64,000 nt of DNA from Paenibacillus sp. KS-LC4 (GTDB taxonomy: Bacteria; Bacillota; Bacilli; Paenibacillales; Paenibacillaceae). The stretch covers positions 6,099,001 through 6,163,000 of the forward strand of contig NZ_CP145905.1 in assembly GCF_036894955.1 (NCBI RefSeq), written 5' to 3'. The translations under genes and the position numbers were made by a program. Below are positions 52,359-62,100 of the stretch, piece after piece. Under the pieces are notes generated by a model that made no database searches, was not told where the DNA came from, and was given only the letters and a program-made list of their open reading frames with translations. Every line of letters starts with the position of its first letter. Position 1 is the first letter of the stretch.

Positions 52359-53786
52359 TCATTCTTTACTTGATTCTCTTAATCTTTTGCGGGCAACGCC
52401 CGTACGATAGGCCGCTTCTATAACTGCCTCTCTTACTCTTTCTACTACCTTCTGATTGAATACGCTCGGTATAATATACGTTTCGCTCAACTCCTCATCC
52501 GTCACAACCGATGCAATTGCCTGTGCGGCCGCAAGCTTCATCGCTTCATTGATTTCACTCGCCCGGCAATCGAGCGCGCCGCGGAAGATGCCCGGGAAGC
52601 ACAGCACATTGTTGATCTGGTTCGGCTTGTCGGAGCGTCCGGTTGCCATCACCCTAACATAAGGCTCCGCCAGCTCCGGGTCGATCTCCGGCACCGGGTT
52701 CGCCATGGCAAATACGATGGGGTCCTTCGCCATGGACTGGACGTCCTCGACCTTGAGAATATTCGGAGCCGAAACGCCTATAAATACATCCGCTCCCTTA
52801 ATGACGTCGGGAAGGCTGCCCGCTTCCCGATTCGGATTCGTTAGCTCGGCAAACGTCGCCCAATGCGGGTTGTCATAATGCTTGTCTCCATGAATGGCGC
52901 CTTTGCGGTCCACACCGATTAAATTGCGCACGCCTGCGGCTAGAAGCATCTTCGAGCAAGCAATGCCTGCTGCCCCGATACCATTCACAACGACCTTAAT
53001 ATCCGACATTTGCTTGCCGGTAATTTTGAGTGCATTCAGCAGGCCAGCCAAAATAACGACAGCCGTTCCGTGCTGGTCATCGTGAAAAACAGGGATATCC
53101 AATTCCTGTTTCAGACGCTCCTCGATTTCAAAGCAGCGCGGTGACGAAATATCCTCTAAATTGATGCCTCCGAATGCGGGAGCGATGGACTTGACGATAC
53201 GGATAATTTCTTCCGTGTCCTTCGTATCCAGACATATTGGAAAAGCGTCCACTCCCGCAAATTCCTTGAACAGCATCGCCTTTCCTTCCATGACAGGCAT
53301 AGCCGCCATCGGACCGATGTCGCCAAGTCCAAGTACAGCCGTCCCATCGGACACGACGGCGATCGTATTGCGTTTGATCGTCAGCGAATACGCCTTGCTC
53401 GGCTGCTCAGCAATAGCTGTACAAACCTGAGCAACGCCGGGAGTATAGACCCGTGACAAATCATCCCGATTTTTCACTGGTATTTTGGAGGCGATTTCGA
53501 TTTTCCCGCCCAAGTGGACAAGGAAGGTGCGATCGGAAACATGAATGACTTTAACGCCCTGCAGCCTCTCCAGTGCTTCAACAATTTGCTTGCTGTGTGC
53601 CTGATCGGATACGTTGACGGTAATATCGCGGACGGTGCTCGTACGACCCGACGAAATAACGTCTATGCCAACAATGTCCCCGCTTGTCCTTTCAATCGCA
53701 GCGGCGATATCGCCGAGCGAGGTGAGCTCCTTGTCGATTTGCAGCCGAAATATCATATACGTGCTTGCGCCGTTTGTGATGGACAT
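52359..53786 (-). CDS. Malic enzyme with N-terminal ACT domain
   Basis: The enzyme converts malate to pyruvate and CO2 with NAD(P)+. The first ~85 residues look like an ACT regulatory domain, followed by the catalytic domain (RDDLSRVYTPGVAQVC, ICLDTKDTEEIIRIV, LEDISSPRCFEIE, FHDDQHGTAVVILAGLLNALK) and the NAD-binding domain (VVNGIGAAGIACSKML). At 475 residues it is longer than the ACT-less Bacillus enzymes. It is the last gene of the symporter-aspartase operon, 56 bases after aspA. Cofactor preference cannot be read reliably. Confidence 0.92.
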   Translation of the reverse strand: MSITNGASTYMIFRLQIDKELTSLGDIAAAIERTSGDIVGIDVISSGRTSTVRDITVNVSDQAHSKQIVEALERLQGVKVIHVSDRTFLVHLGGKIEIASKIPVKNRDDLSRVYTPGVAQVCTAIAEQPSKAYSLTIKRNTIAVVSDGTAVLGLGDIGPMAAMPVMEGKAMLFKEFAGVDAFPICLDTKDTEEIIRIVKSIAPAFGGINLEDISSPRCFEIEERLKQELDIPVFHDDQHGTAVVILAGLLNALKITGKQMSDIKVVVNGIGAAGIACSKMLLAAGVRNLIGVDRKGAIHGDKHYDNPHWATFAELTNPNREAGSLPDVIKGADVFIGVSAPNILKVEDVQSMAKDPIVFAMANPVPEIDPELAEPYVRVMATGRSDKPNQINNVLCFPGIFRGALDCRASEINEAMKLAAAQAIASVVTDEELSETYIIPSVFNQKVVERVREAVIEAAYRTGVARKRLRESSKE

Positions 53787-53842
53787 GTTTATCTCTCCTT
53801 TTTAATTAATCGTCAGTCAATTGAATGGTGGGCATTGCTTTT

Positions 53843-55264
53843 TTATCTTTTGTCCAAAAGCTCCACTCCCGCAATTCCCGGGTTCGTCATCTCATACGGA
53901 TCGAGAATGATTTGGAGCTCCTCTTCCGTCAGCACATTATAAAGCAGACATAGCTCACGAACGGGACGGCCTGTCAAAATGGCCTCGCGTGCAATTCTCG
54001 CTACAACCTCATAGCCAAGATGCGGGTTGAGCGCAGTAATAACGCCGACGCTTTTCTCCACATACTCTTTGCAGCGCTCCACATTCGCTTCAATTTCCTC
54101 CAAGCAATGAGCTCTGAAAACCTTGAACACTTGATTCATCATGCTGAGCGATTGGAGCAAATTAAATACAAGCACAGGCTCCATAACGTTAAGCTCTAGC
54201 TGACCGGCCTCCGATGCCAAGCATATCGTGTGGTCATTGCCGATAACCTGAAACGCCACCTGATTAACGACCTCTGCCATGACCGGATTAACCTTGCCCG
54301 GCATAATGGACGAGCCCGGCTGACGGGCGGGCAAATTCAATTCCCCGAATCCGGCACGCGGCCCGGAAGCCATCAAGCGCAAGTCATTGGCAATCTTGGA
54401 CATATTAATCATGCATACTTTGAGCGCAGCGGACACCTCTGTATAAGCATCCGTATTTTGCGTAGCGTCTACCAAATGCTCGGCATTCGTAAGCGGCAGC
54501 CCGCTAATTTCAGCCAGCATTTCCACGACGCGCTTAATGTAACGAGGGTCGGCATTGAGACCCGTTCCGACGGCTGTTGCCCCCATATTCACCTCGTACA
54601 AATGGCCGCGCGTTTGTTTAATTCTCTTGATGTCGCGTTCCAGAACGCGGCTGTATGCCTCAAATTCCTGCCCAAGACGAATCGGTACACCATCCTGAAG
54701 ATGCGTCCGTCCCATCTTGATAATGCCATCGAACTGCACCGCCTTTGCTCGAAACGTCGCCAGCATTTCCTCCATCGTCGCCAGCAGCTTCTCAATTAAT
54801 ACGAGCACTGCAATATGAATGGCCGTTGGGAAGGCATCGTTAGTCGATTGGGACATATTCACATGCGTATTGGGGCTGACTTTAAAATAATCGCCTTTCG
54901 TTCCTCCGAGCAGCTCGATCGCCCTATTGGCAATGACCTCATTCGTATTCATATTAATGGATGTGCCTGCTCCACCCTGTATTGGATCTACGATAAATTG
55001 CTCATGCCATTTGCCGTCGATCACTTCCTGCGCTGCCTGCATAATCGCTCTTCCAGTGTCCGGGTTCAGCTGTCTAATCTCCATGTTCGCTGCAACCGCC
55101 GCATGCTTAACGATAGCCATCGCACGAATTAACTCTTCATGAATGCGGTAGCCGGTAATTGGAAAGTTTTCCACTGCTCGCAGCGTTTGAATGCCATAGT
55201 AGGCGTCTTCCGGCACTTCTTTAGAGCCAAGAAAATCCTTTTCGATTCTGAAATGAGCTGACAT
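53843..55264 (-). CDS. aspA: Aspartate ammonia-lyase (aspartase)
   Basis: The enzyme splits L-aspartate into fumarate and ammonia. It belongs to the fumarase/aspartase family with the signature GSSIMPGKVNPV and the N-terminal IEKDFLGSKEVPEDAYYGIQTLRA typical of aspartases. At 473 residues it has the normal length. Class II fumarase is the close alternative, but the transporter/malic enzyme context and the N-terminal sequence support aspartase. It starts 32 bases after the symporter gene. Confidence 0.9.
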   Translation of the reverse strand: MSAHFRIEKDFLGSKEVPEDAYYGIQTLRAVENFPITGYRIHEELIRAMAIVKHAAVAANMEIRQLNPDTGRAIMQAAQEVIDGKWHEQFIVDPIQGGAGTSINMNTNEVIANRAIELLGGTKGDYFKVSPNTHVNMSQSTNDAFPTAIHIAVLVLIEKLLATMEEMLATFRAKAVQFDGIIKMGRTHLQDGVPIRLGQEFEAYSRVLERDIKRIKQTRGHLYEVNMGATAVGTGLNADPRYIKRVVEMLAEISGLPLTNAEHLVDATQNTDAYTEVSAALKVCMINMSKIANDLRLMASGPRAGFGELNLPARQPGSSIMPGKVNPVMAEVVNQVAFQVIGNDHTICLASEAGQLELNVMEPVLVFNLLQSLSMMNQVFKVFRAHCLEEIEANVERCKEYVEKSVGVITALNPHLGYEVVARIAREAILTGRPVRELCLLYNVLTEEELQIILDPYEMTNPGIAGVELLDKR

Positions 55265-55296
55265 TGGACGTTCCCCCTTGTTTTGAGCTTATGAGC

Positions 55297-56562
55297 TTAT
55301 GAGCTTTTTTTGAGCGTCTCCAAATATTGTTGTCCCTTATTCTGATCATATTGTTTCTCCCATTTCGCCATTACAACCGTAGCAACGGAATTTCCGATAA
55401 CATTCACTACGGTACGAGCCATATCGAGAATCCGGTCAATCCCTGCAATGAAAGCAAGGCCTTCAAGCGGGATGCCTACAGACCCAAGCGTGGCGAGCAA
55501 TACGACGAACGAGGCACCCGGCACTCCAGCAATGCCCTTAGAGGTCAGCATCAGAACAAGCACCAGCATAATTTGAGAGCTGATTGGCATATGAATGCCG
55601 TACATCTGGGCAATAAACATCGCCGTAATCGCTTGATATAAGGTCGAGCCGTCCAAATTAAACGAATAGCCCGTCGGTACGACAAAGGAGGTGATGGCTT
55701 TCGGCACACCAAACTTCTCCATTTTCTCCATCATCTTAGGAAGTGCGGTTTCAGAGCTTGCTGTTGAGTAGGCTAAAATGAGCTCATCCTTTAATATGAG
55801 AATGAATGACATCAGTTTTGTTCCGCACAGCTTCGCAATTAAGCCAAGAATAAGCACCACGAATAGGAACATTCCAACATATACGGCTAGTACCAGCTTC
55901 CCCAATGGAATCAGAGAGGCGATGCCAAACTTGGATACCGTCATGCCGATTAAGCCAAATACGCCGATGGGAGCAAACTTCATAATTTGATTCGTGACCC
56001 AAAACATGGATTCAGCTAGGCCTTGGAAAAAAGCCAGCACCGGCTTTCCTTTTTCCCCAATAGCAGCAATCCCCAAGCCTAAAAATACGGAAAAGAATAT
56101 AATAGCGAGCATATCGCCGGCAACTAAGGATTCGAAAATGTTTTTCGGAACAATATTGACGAAGGTGTCCATAAAGCTATGACTGGTTACCTCCTTCGTC
56201 GCCTCCACGTATTTCGTAATGTCCGATTTCGCCAGAGAATCCATATGAACCCCAGCTCCAGGCTGGAACAGATTTGCGATGATGAGGCCAAAAACGATAG
56301 CGGCTGTCGTCACGATTTCAAAATAAAGAATCGTTTTCCCGCCTAGTCTGCCAAGCTTTTTAATATCTCCTACCCCAGCTATTCCGACAACCAAGGAGGA
56401 TACGACAATCGGAACGACAATCATTTTGATCAATCGAATAAAAATATCTCCCGCTGGCTTCAAATAGCTTTCGATGGTTGGATTGCCATAAAAGATGGCT
56501 CCTACAGCAACCCCTAAAATAAGGCCGGCTAAAATTTGAAAAGCCAATCCAAATTTTTTCAT
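55297..56562 (-). CDS. Dicarboxylate/amino-acid:cation symporter (DAACS family)
   Basis: The 421-residue carrier has about eight membrane segments with two re-entrant loops. It carries family motifs: STASSETALPKMMEKM (serine-rich hairpin), SFVVPTGYSFNLDGSTLYQ (TM7 region) and GIAGVPGASFVVLLATL. Members import aspartate, glutamate, fumarate or malate with Na+ or H+. It is the first gene of the operon with aspA and the malic enzyme, and a cre-like site lies 25 bases before its start. Confidence 0.93.
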   Translation of the reverse strand: MKKFGLAFQILAGLILGVAVGAIFYGNPTIESYLKPAGDIFIRLIKMIVVPIVVSSLVVGIAGVGDIKKLGRLGGKTILYFEIVTTAAIVFGLIIANLFQPGAGVHMDSLAKSDITKYVEATKEVTSHSFMDTFVNIVPKNIFESLVAGDMLAIIFFSVFLGLGIAAIGEKGKPVLAFFQGLAESMFWVTNQIMKFAPIGVFGLIGMTVSKFGIASLIPLGKLVLAVYVGMFLFVVLILGLIAKLCGTKLMSFILILKDELILAYSTASSETALPKMMEKMEKFGVPKAITSFVVPTGYSFNLDGSTLYQAITAMFIAQMYGIHMPISSQIMLVLVLMLTSKGIAGVPGASFVVLLATLGSVGIPLEGLAFIAGIDRILDMARTVVNVIGNSVATVVMAKWEKQYDQNKGQQYLETLKKSS

Positions 56563-56586
56563 CCTTAATCCCCATTTCTATTGTTT

Positions 56587-56600
56587 ATTAAGCGCTTTCA
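56587..56600 (-). promoter_or_regulatory. cre-like site upstream of the symporter operon
   Basis: On the minus strand TGAAAGCGCTTAAT matches the cre consensus at the core TGAAANCGNT and differs at the last two positions. It sits 25-38 bases before the symporter ATG, where CcpA could block transcription of the whole operon. Confidence 0.55.
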
Positions 56601-56758
56601 TTTATGTGTCTAAGCTGTTTCCTTGAATGGTCTCATTGTACGGGCAAGCTACACCAATCTATTCGAATCTACAAACTCGTTATAAGAATTTATTAATTTC
56701 GGCATAATGAGGAGACAAAAGGACGCTTTTCACGAAGGAAAATGGGAAATGATGTCGA

Positions 56759-58072
56759 ATGACTGTTACGTCATACAAGAAAGGGGGCTGGAATGCAGCA
56801 TTGAGGGACAAATGGCTTTTGCTGCTGCTCATGGTTGTTTCGGTGCCGCTTGCGGGGGAATTGAATTTTTATCCGTTTCATAATGATTTTCGGGTCAGTC
56901 TGGGAACGCCAACCTTCTTTCTGTTTTTACTATGGCTAAGGTTTCCTTCCCCCTTCGTCTCCGGCCTGCTTGTCGGCGCTGCGGTTACCTTTTTTCGCAC
57001 GGGGCTTGAGGTGGCTATCGAACCAGCAAGAAGCTGGGACGCTGCTTTTCTGCACCATTATCCGGTATTTTTCTACTATTTGATCTATGCGGCTGCATTT
57101 GGAGCTGTACGACTGAATCGCTATCATAATCGCCCCATTATTCTCGGCTTATTAGGGGTGACCATTGAAATTGCCGCATCGCTCACAGAGCTGCTGATGC
57201 GCTATTCGGTTACGGAGCAGGTCGTGAGCTTCTCCACTTGGAATCAAATTTTGCTCATCGGGGTTTTCCGAAGCTTCTTTGTGCTTTCCTTATTCAATCT
57301 CGTCATGCTAAGGCAGTCGAGGGCGGCCGAGGAGCTGACGCGCAAGGAAAATGAGAAGATGCTGCTGCTCATCTCGGAGCTGTATGAGGAATCCATTCAA
57401 TTGAAGAAAACGCTGCACAATGCCGAGAATATCGCTCGGGACAGCTATGGGCTCTATCAATCGTTAAAGGCTGAACATCCCGCGCCGCTTGAAGAGCTGG
57501 CTCAAAAGGCGCTGCAAATTGCGGGACAGGTTCATGATATCAAAAAGGACAACCAACGCATTTACGCCGGACTGTCCGGCTTGATCACGCACGAAAGCGA
57601 ATATATGCGGGTAGAAGCATTAGTCGATATTGTTCTACGCTCCAATGAGAAATATGCCCGCTCGCTCGGCAAGCAAATCGATTTCTCCCTGCACATGGAG
57701 GGAGTCTTTCCCTTGTGTCACGTATACGTTTCATTGTCCTTGCTCAATAACCTGGTCGTGAATGCCGTTGAAGCCTTGAATGAAACAGGCATGATTCGGA
57801 TCAAAGTTACGCGGGAGCAGGAGTCTGTTGTTTTTAGCGTAGCCGATACTGGCCCGGGCATTGCACCCAAGTATCGAGAGAAAATCTTTATGCCCGGCTA
57901 TACAACGAAATATGATGAAGCCGGCACTCCCTCTACGGGCATTGGCCTTGCTTACGTCAAGCAGGAGACAGAGCGTCTGCTCGGAACCGTCCGGGTTCAG
58001 GCTGGCAGCGATGAGGAGGATACTATTTTCACAATTACGCTGCCTGTGAGTCAAATAGGAAAGGAGGAGTAG
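56759..58072 (+). CDS. Sensor histidine kinase, GlnK (YcbA)-like
   Basis: The 437-residue kinase has five to six membrane segments in the first ~185 residues, a short dimerisation region with the likely phospho-acceptor H259 (GQVHDIKKD) and an ATPase domain (NNLVVNAVEALNETG, DTGPGIAP, GTPSTGIGLAYVKQ). This layout matches the B. subtilis GlnK/YcbA type. It is followed after four bases by a YcbB-domain regulator and is divergent from the symporter-aspartase operon, which it probably controls in response to an amino acid or dicarboxylate (inference). Confidence 0.85.
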   Translation: MTVTSYKKGGWNAALRDKWLLLLLMVVSVPLAGELNFYPFHNDFRVSLGTPTFFLFLLWLRFPSPFVSGLLVGAAVTFFRTGLEVAIEPARSWDAAFLHHYPVFFYYLIYAAAFGAVRLNRYHNRPIILGLLGVTIEIAASLTELLMRYSVTEQVVSFSTWNQILLIGVFRSFFVLSLFNLVMLRQSRAAEELTRKENEKMLLLISELYEESIQLKKTLHNAENIARDSYGLYQSLKAEHPAPLEELAQKALQIAGQVHDIKKDNQRIYAGLSGLITHESEYMRVEALVDIVLRSNEKYARSLGKQIDFSLHMEGVFPLCHVYVSLSLLNNLVVNAVEALNETGMIRIKVTREQESVVFSVADTGPGIAPKYREKIFMPGYTTKYDEAGTPSTGIGLAYVKQETERLLGTVRVQAGSDEEDTIFTITLPVSQIGKEE

Positions 58073-58076
58073 AACG

Positions 58077-59006
58077 ATGCGTTTCTTTATTATTGATGAT
58101 GACCCGGCCGTACGCTCCATGCTGGAGCAAATGATCGAGGATGAGGATTTAGGAATTGTTGTCGGCGAAGCGGAAGACGGGGCGTATGTCGATCATACTT
58201 TGCTCACCCTCAAGCAGGTGGATATCGTGCTGATTGATTTGCTGATGCCCATTCGAGACGGCATAGAAACCGTTCGAGCCATCACAAGCAGCTTCAAGGG
58301 AAAAATCATCATGCTATCTCAAGTGGAATCCAAGGATATGATCGGCAAAGCCTATTCCTTCGGAATTGAACACTATATTACCAAGCCCGTCAATCGTTTG
58401 GAATTTATATCGGTTATTCGCAAAGTTTCCGAGCTGCTGCGTCTTCATCAATCGCTTCGGGATATTCAAAAATCGCTCAGCTCCCTTGGCATAGGCGGCG
58501 CATTAACAGAGCAAGAGGCGGCCTCTCCTGATAAAAGCATCACCACCTGCGGTAACTACGTTTTATCGGACCTTGGTCTAATCGGCGAATCCGGCTGCAA
58601 GGATCTACTGGAGATGCTCGACTACTTGTTCCGTTATGATCGCGAGCATCCATTGGAGCAGGGCTTTCCTCCGCTTCAAGAAACGTACCAGCAGCTTGCC
58701 CAGAAAAAGCTAGGCCCCGGCGCTTCGGCATCCGACTTGAAGAAAGAGGTCAAAGCCGCCGAGCAGCGGGTTAGGCGGACGGTCAATCAGGCATTGACCC
58801 ACTTGGCCTCTTTAGGGTTGCTTGATTATGCGAATCCCAAGTTCGAGCAATACGCGAACAAGTTTTTTGATTTGAGCGATATCCGCAAACGAATGAAGGA
58901 TTTGGAGAGTGAGGAAGCTGATTCAGCCAGCTTGATTAGGCAAAACACCAAAAAATTTATTCAAGTGCTTTATTTTGAAGCTAAAAAGCTAATGAGTCAG
59001 CGGTAA
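58077..59006 (+). CDS. Response regulator with YcbB domain, GlnL-like
   Basis: The 309-residue regulator has a receiver domain (D54 in VLIDLLMPIRDG, with the later K in YITKPVNR) and a C-terminal region like the YcbB domain of B. subtilis GlnL (AEQRVRRTVNQALTHLASLGLLDYANPKFEQYANKFFDLSDIRKRM). GGAGGAG lies eight bases before the ATG. It is cotranscribed with the kinase. In B. subtilis this pair activates glutaminase and glutamine-transport genes; here the divergent operon suggests a different amino-acid target. Confidence 0.88.
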   Translation: MRFFIIDDDPAVRSMLEQMIEDEDLGIVVGEAEDGAYVDHTLLTLKQVDIVLIDLLMPIRDGIETVRAITSSFKGKIIMLSQVESKDMIGKAYSFGIEHYITKPVNRLEFISVIRKVSELLRLHQSLRDIQKSLSSLGIGGALTEQEAASPDKSITTCGNYVLSDLGLIGESGCKDLLEMLDYLFRYDREHPLEQGFPPLQETYQQLAQKKLGPGASASDLKKEVKAAEQRVRRTVNQALTHLASLGLLDYANPKFEQYANKFFDLSDIRKRMKDLESEEADSASLIRQNTKKFIQVLYFEAKKLMSQR

Positions 59007-59022
59007 TAGAGCTGACTCATTC

Positions 59023-59062
59023 AAAAAAATATCCCCCAATTGGGGGAGAATCGGGGGATATT
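59023..59062 (-). terminator. Terminator of the SLH-protein gene
   Basis: On the minus strand AATATCCCCC pairs with GGGGGATATT, or the inner TCCCCC with GGGGGA around AATT, followed by TTTTTTT. A second hairpin (ATGAGTCAGC/GCTGACTCAT) at 58992-59020 spans the stop of the response-regulator gene. Confidence 0.8.
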
Positions 59063-59145
59063 AACTTCATATCGGGGGAGATATGAGTTTTCATAAAACG
59101 ACTTGGATTTATTTATCCTGCTTCGCCTTCACTCATGCGAATTGG

Positions 59146-62100
59146 CTATTCCATACCTTGAATCAATTCCTTAATTGAGCTATTGCTCTCCAAGGCACGG
59201 AGGATGATCGTCAAGGCTTCAGCACGAGAGCCGCTAGTATTAGGTTCAAATCGTTGGGCAGATACACCTTGAATCAGTTGGGCAGAGGAGGCCTGTTGAA
59301 TAACTTCCTTCGCCCAATAATCGTTGTTAATATCCTCAAAGCTGGCTGGGTTGCCTGCTGCCAGCTTGCTAAAATCAAGCAGGCGCGCTAATATTGCCAC
59401 CATCTCCGCACGGGAGATCGTTTCATCCGGTTTGAAGCTTCCATCAACATATCCCATCACAATACCCTTCGCTGCCAAGGTGTTAATGTAGGTTGATGCC
59501 CAGCTTGAGGCTGTATCGTTAAAAGAAATGGACGACTTGCTATCTGTTTCCAGTGCAAAGGCACGGGAAATCATTGCCGCGAACTCCGCTCTCGTCACCG
59601 AAGCGTTCGGGTGGAACGTGCCATCCTGATAGCCGTTAACAATACCCAGCTTTACCGCGATAGAGATCGACTTATTTCCCCAATGATTGGAGCTGTCACT
59701 AAAAGTGACATTCTCGTCCTTAGCGGCAGCGATTGAGTCGCTGACAGCTTTCATTAGGGCCTCCTCATTAATGACCTCTGAACGGAAAGCATTGACCTTT
59801 GGATCAATTGGAGCCGGACTTGGCGTTGGCGGTATAACGACGGGGCTTGATGTTGCTCCGTTCCCACTGCCGCCACTAGTCGAAGTGGATGCTCCCGCCC
59901 TCGTTACGGTTACCGTGTAAAGCTTCGTTGTGCCGTCTTGCGCCGTCACAAGGATGCTGATTACATTGCTGCCAACGTTAAGAGCAATCGCTTCGCTGGC
60001 TTGACCGCTTGCGGTCGCTGTACCATTCACCGTTATTGTCGCTTGGCTATCGGATACGCTTGCCGTTGCAGTCGTACTGGTTACGCTATTGTCTACACTA
60101 ACGTTGTACGAAGTAGCTTCGGATGTGAAGACTGGCGATAGTGCGCCGCTTGACAACGCTAATCCGCTCAGATCGGCATTTTCACTGCTTGCGCGATTTA
60201 CGGACAGCGTATAAGTTTTTGCTGTACCATTTTCTGCTGTTACCTCAATTTGAATCTGATTTAATCCAATGCTCAGATTCGGGGCGTAATAAGAATATAC
60301 ATTGTCCGTTACCGACACATATTGTGCGCCCGTTACCGCAAGAGTTTGATTCGAGTCTCCTTTGCTCAGAGCCAAATGGAGGCTCGTGACGGTATTCGCT
60401 ACATCAATGTGATAGTCAAATTCCGCTGCTGAAAATGCCGGGGTCAAAGCTCCCTCGTCTGTTGACAGGTTAGACAGCAATGTCTCTGCCGACTCCCATT
60501 TCGCATATAGCAGTGTATTTTCAATAATGGTTGTATTGAAATCGAAAGCATGGGTGAAGCTGCTGTCGCTGTACCAGCCTGCGAATGTATAGCCTGCCTT
60601 CGTTGGAGAGCTTGGCTCCGTCGCATTGCCATTATCACTCACCGTCTGGCTGCTGACCGACGAGCCTCCGCTGCTGTCGAAGCTAACGGTAAAGGTCAGC
60701 GGCGTGTTTACCGTTACCTTCGCGGCTCCGCTTGTGGCTATCGCCGTCTTTGTTCCATTTACGCTATTGTTCGTATTCGTCACAACAACGTAGTAATACG
60801 TTGTACCTGCGCTTGCCGTCGGCGCCTCGTACTCGGCGTCCGTCGCATCGTCAATCACCGTACCGCCACTGTTGCTGTTAGTCGTATTGCTGTACCACTG
60901 GTAGCTCAGCGTACCTCCATCGCTCACCGAAGCCGTGACGGACAGCGTTGGGCTCGTATCCCCGACGTTCGCCGTCTGATCCGCTGGCTGGCCGTTGATG
61001 CTTGGCGCTTCCGCGTTTACCAGCGCATTTACGGATACCGCCGCAGGGCTGCTCGTGGTTGAGGCTGCTTGCACACCGTTCACGCTATTGTTCGTATTCG
61101 TCACGACAACGTAGTAATACGTTGTACCTGCGCTTGCCGTCGGCGCCTCGTACTCGGCGTCCGTCGCATCGTCAATAGGCGTACCGCCACTGTTGCTATT
61201 AGTCGTATTGCTGTACCACTGGTAGCTCAGCGTACCTCCATCGCTCACCGACGCGCTGACGGATAGCGTTGGACTCGTATCCCCGACGTTCGCCGTCTGA
61301 TCCGCTGGCTGGCCGCTGATGCTTGGCGCTTCCGCGTTTACCAGCGCATTTACGGTTACCGCCGCAGGGCTGCTCGTGGTTGAGGCTGCTTGCACACCGC
61401 TCACGCCATTATTCGTATTCGTCACGACAACGTAGTAATACGTTGTACCTGCGCTTGCCGTCGGCGCCTCGTACTCGGCGTCCGTCGCATCGTCAATCGG
61501 CGTACCGCCACTGTTGCTATTAGTCGTATTGCTGTACCACTGGTAGCTCAGCGTACCTCCATCGCTCACCGAAGCCGTGACGGATAGCGTTGGACTCGTA
61601 TCCCCAACGTTCGCCGTCTGATCCGCTGGCTGGCCGCTGATGCTTGGCGCTTCCGCGTTTACCAGCGCATTTATGGTTACCGCCGCAGGGCTGCTCGTGG
61701 CCGTGGCTGCTTGCATACCGTTCACGCCATTGTTCGTATTCGTCACAACGACGTAGTAATACATTGTACCCGCGCTTGCCGTCGGCGCCTCGTACTCGGC
61801 GTCCGTCGCATCGGCAATCGGCGTACCGCCACTATTGCTATTAGTCGTATTGCTGTACCACTGGTAGCTCAGCGTACCTCCATCGCTCACCGACGCGCTG
61901 ACGGATAGCGTTGGACTCGTATCCCCAACGTTCGCTGTCTGAACCGCTGGCTGGCCGCTGATGCTCGGCGCTGCGGCGTTAGTCATTGACGCTGTTTGCC
62001 GGATTATCCCTTGCTGACCGGTCACTAGGTAGGTGCCAGCGCCAGATGCCAGACCCCATAACCCCCCTGAGTAACCGATGTTATGACTCGTCCAGTTGAT

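Noticed and set aside
60550-61908. Series of open frames on the plus strand repeated every 321 bases
   Set aside because: They are antisense shadows of the Ig-like repeats of the SLH protein.
60700-61980. Regularly spaced repeats considered as a CRISPR array or mobile repeat
   Set aside because: The period is 321 bases, in frame, and encodes Ig-like modules of a single protein; there are no short direct repeats with unique spacers.
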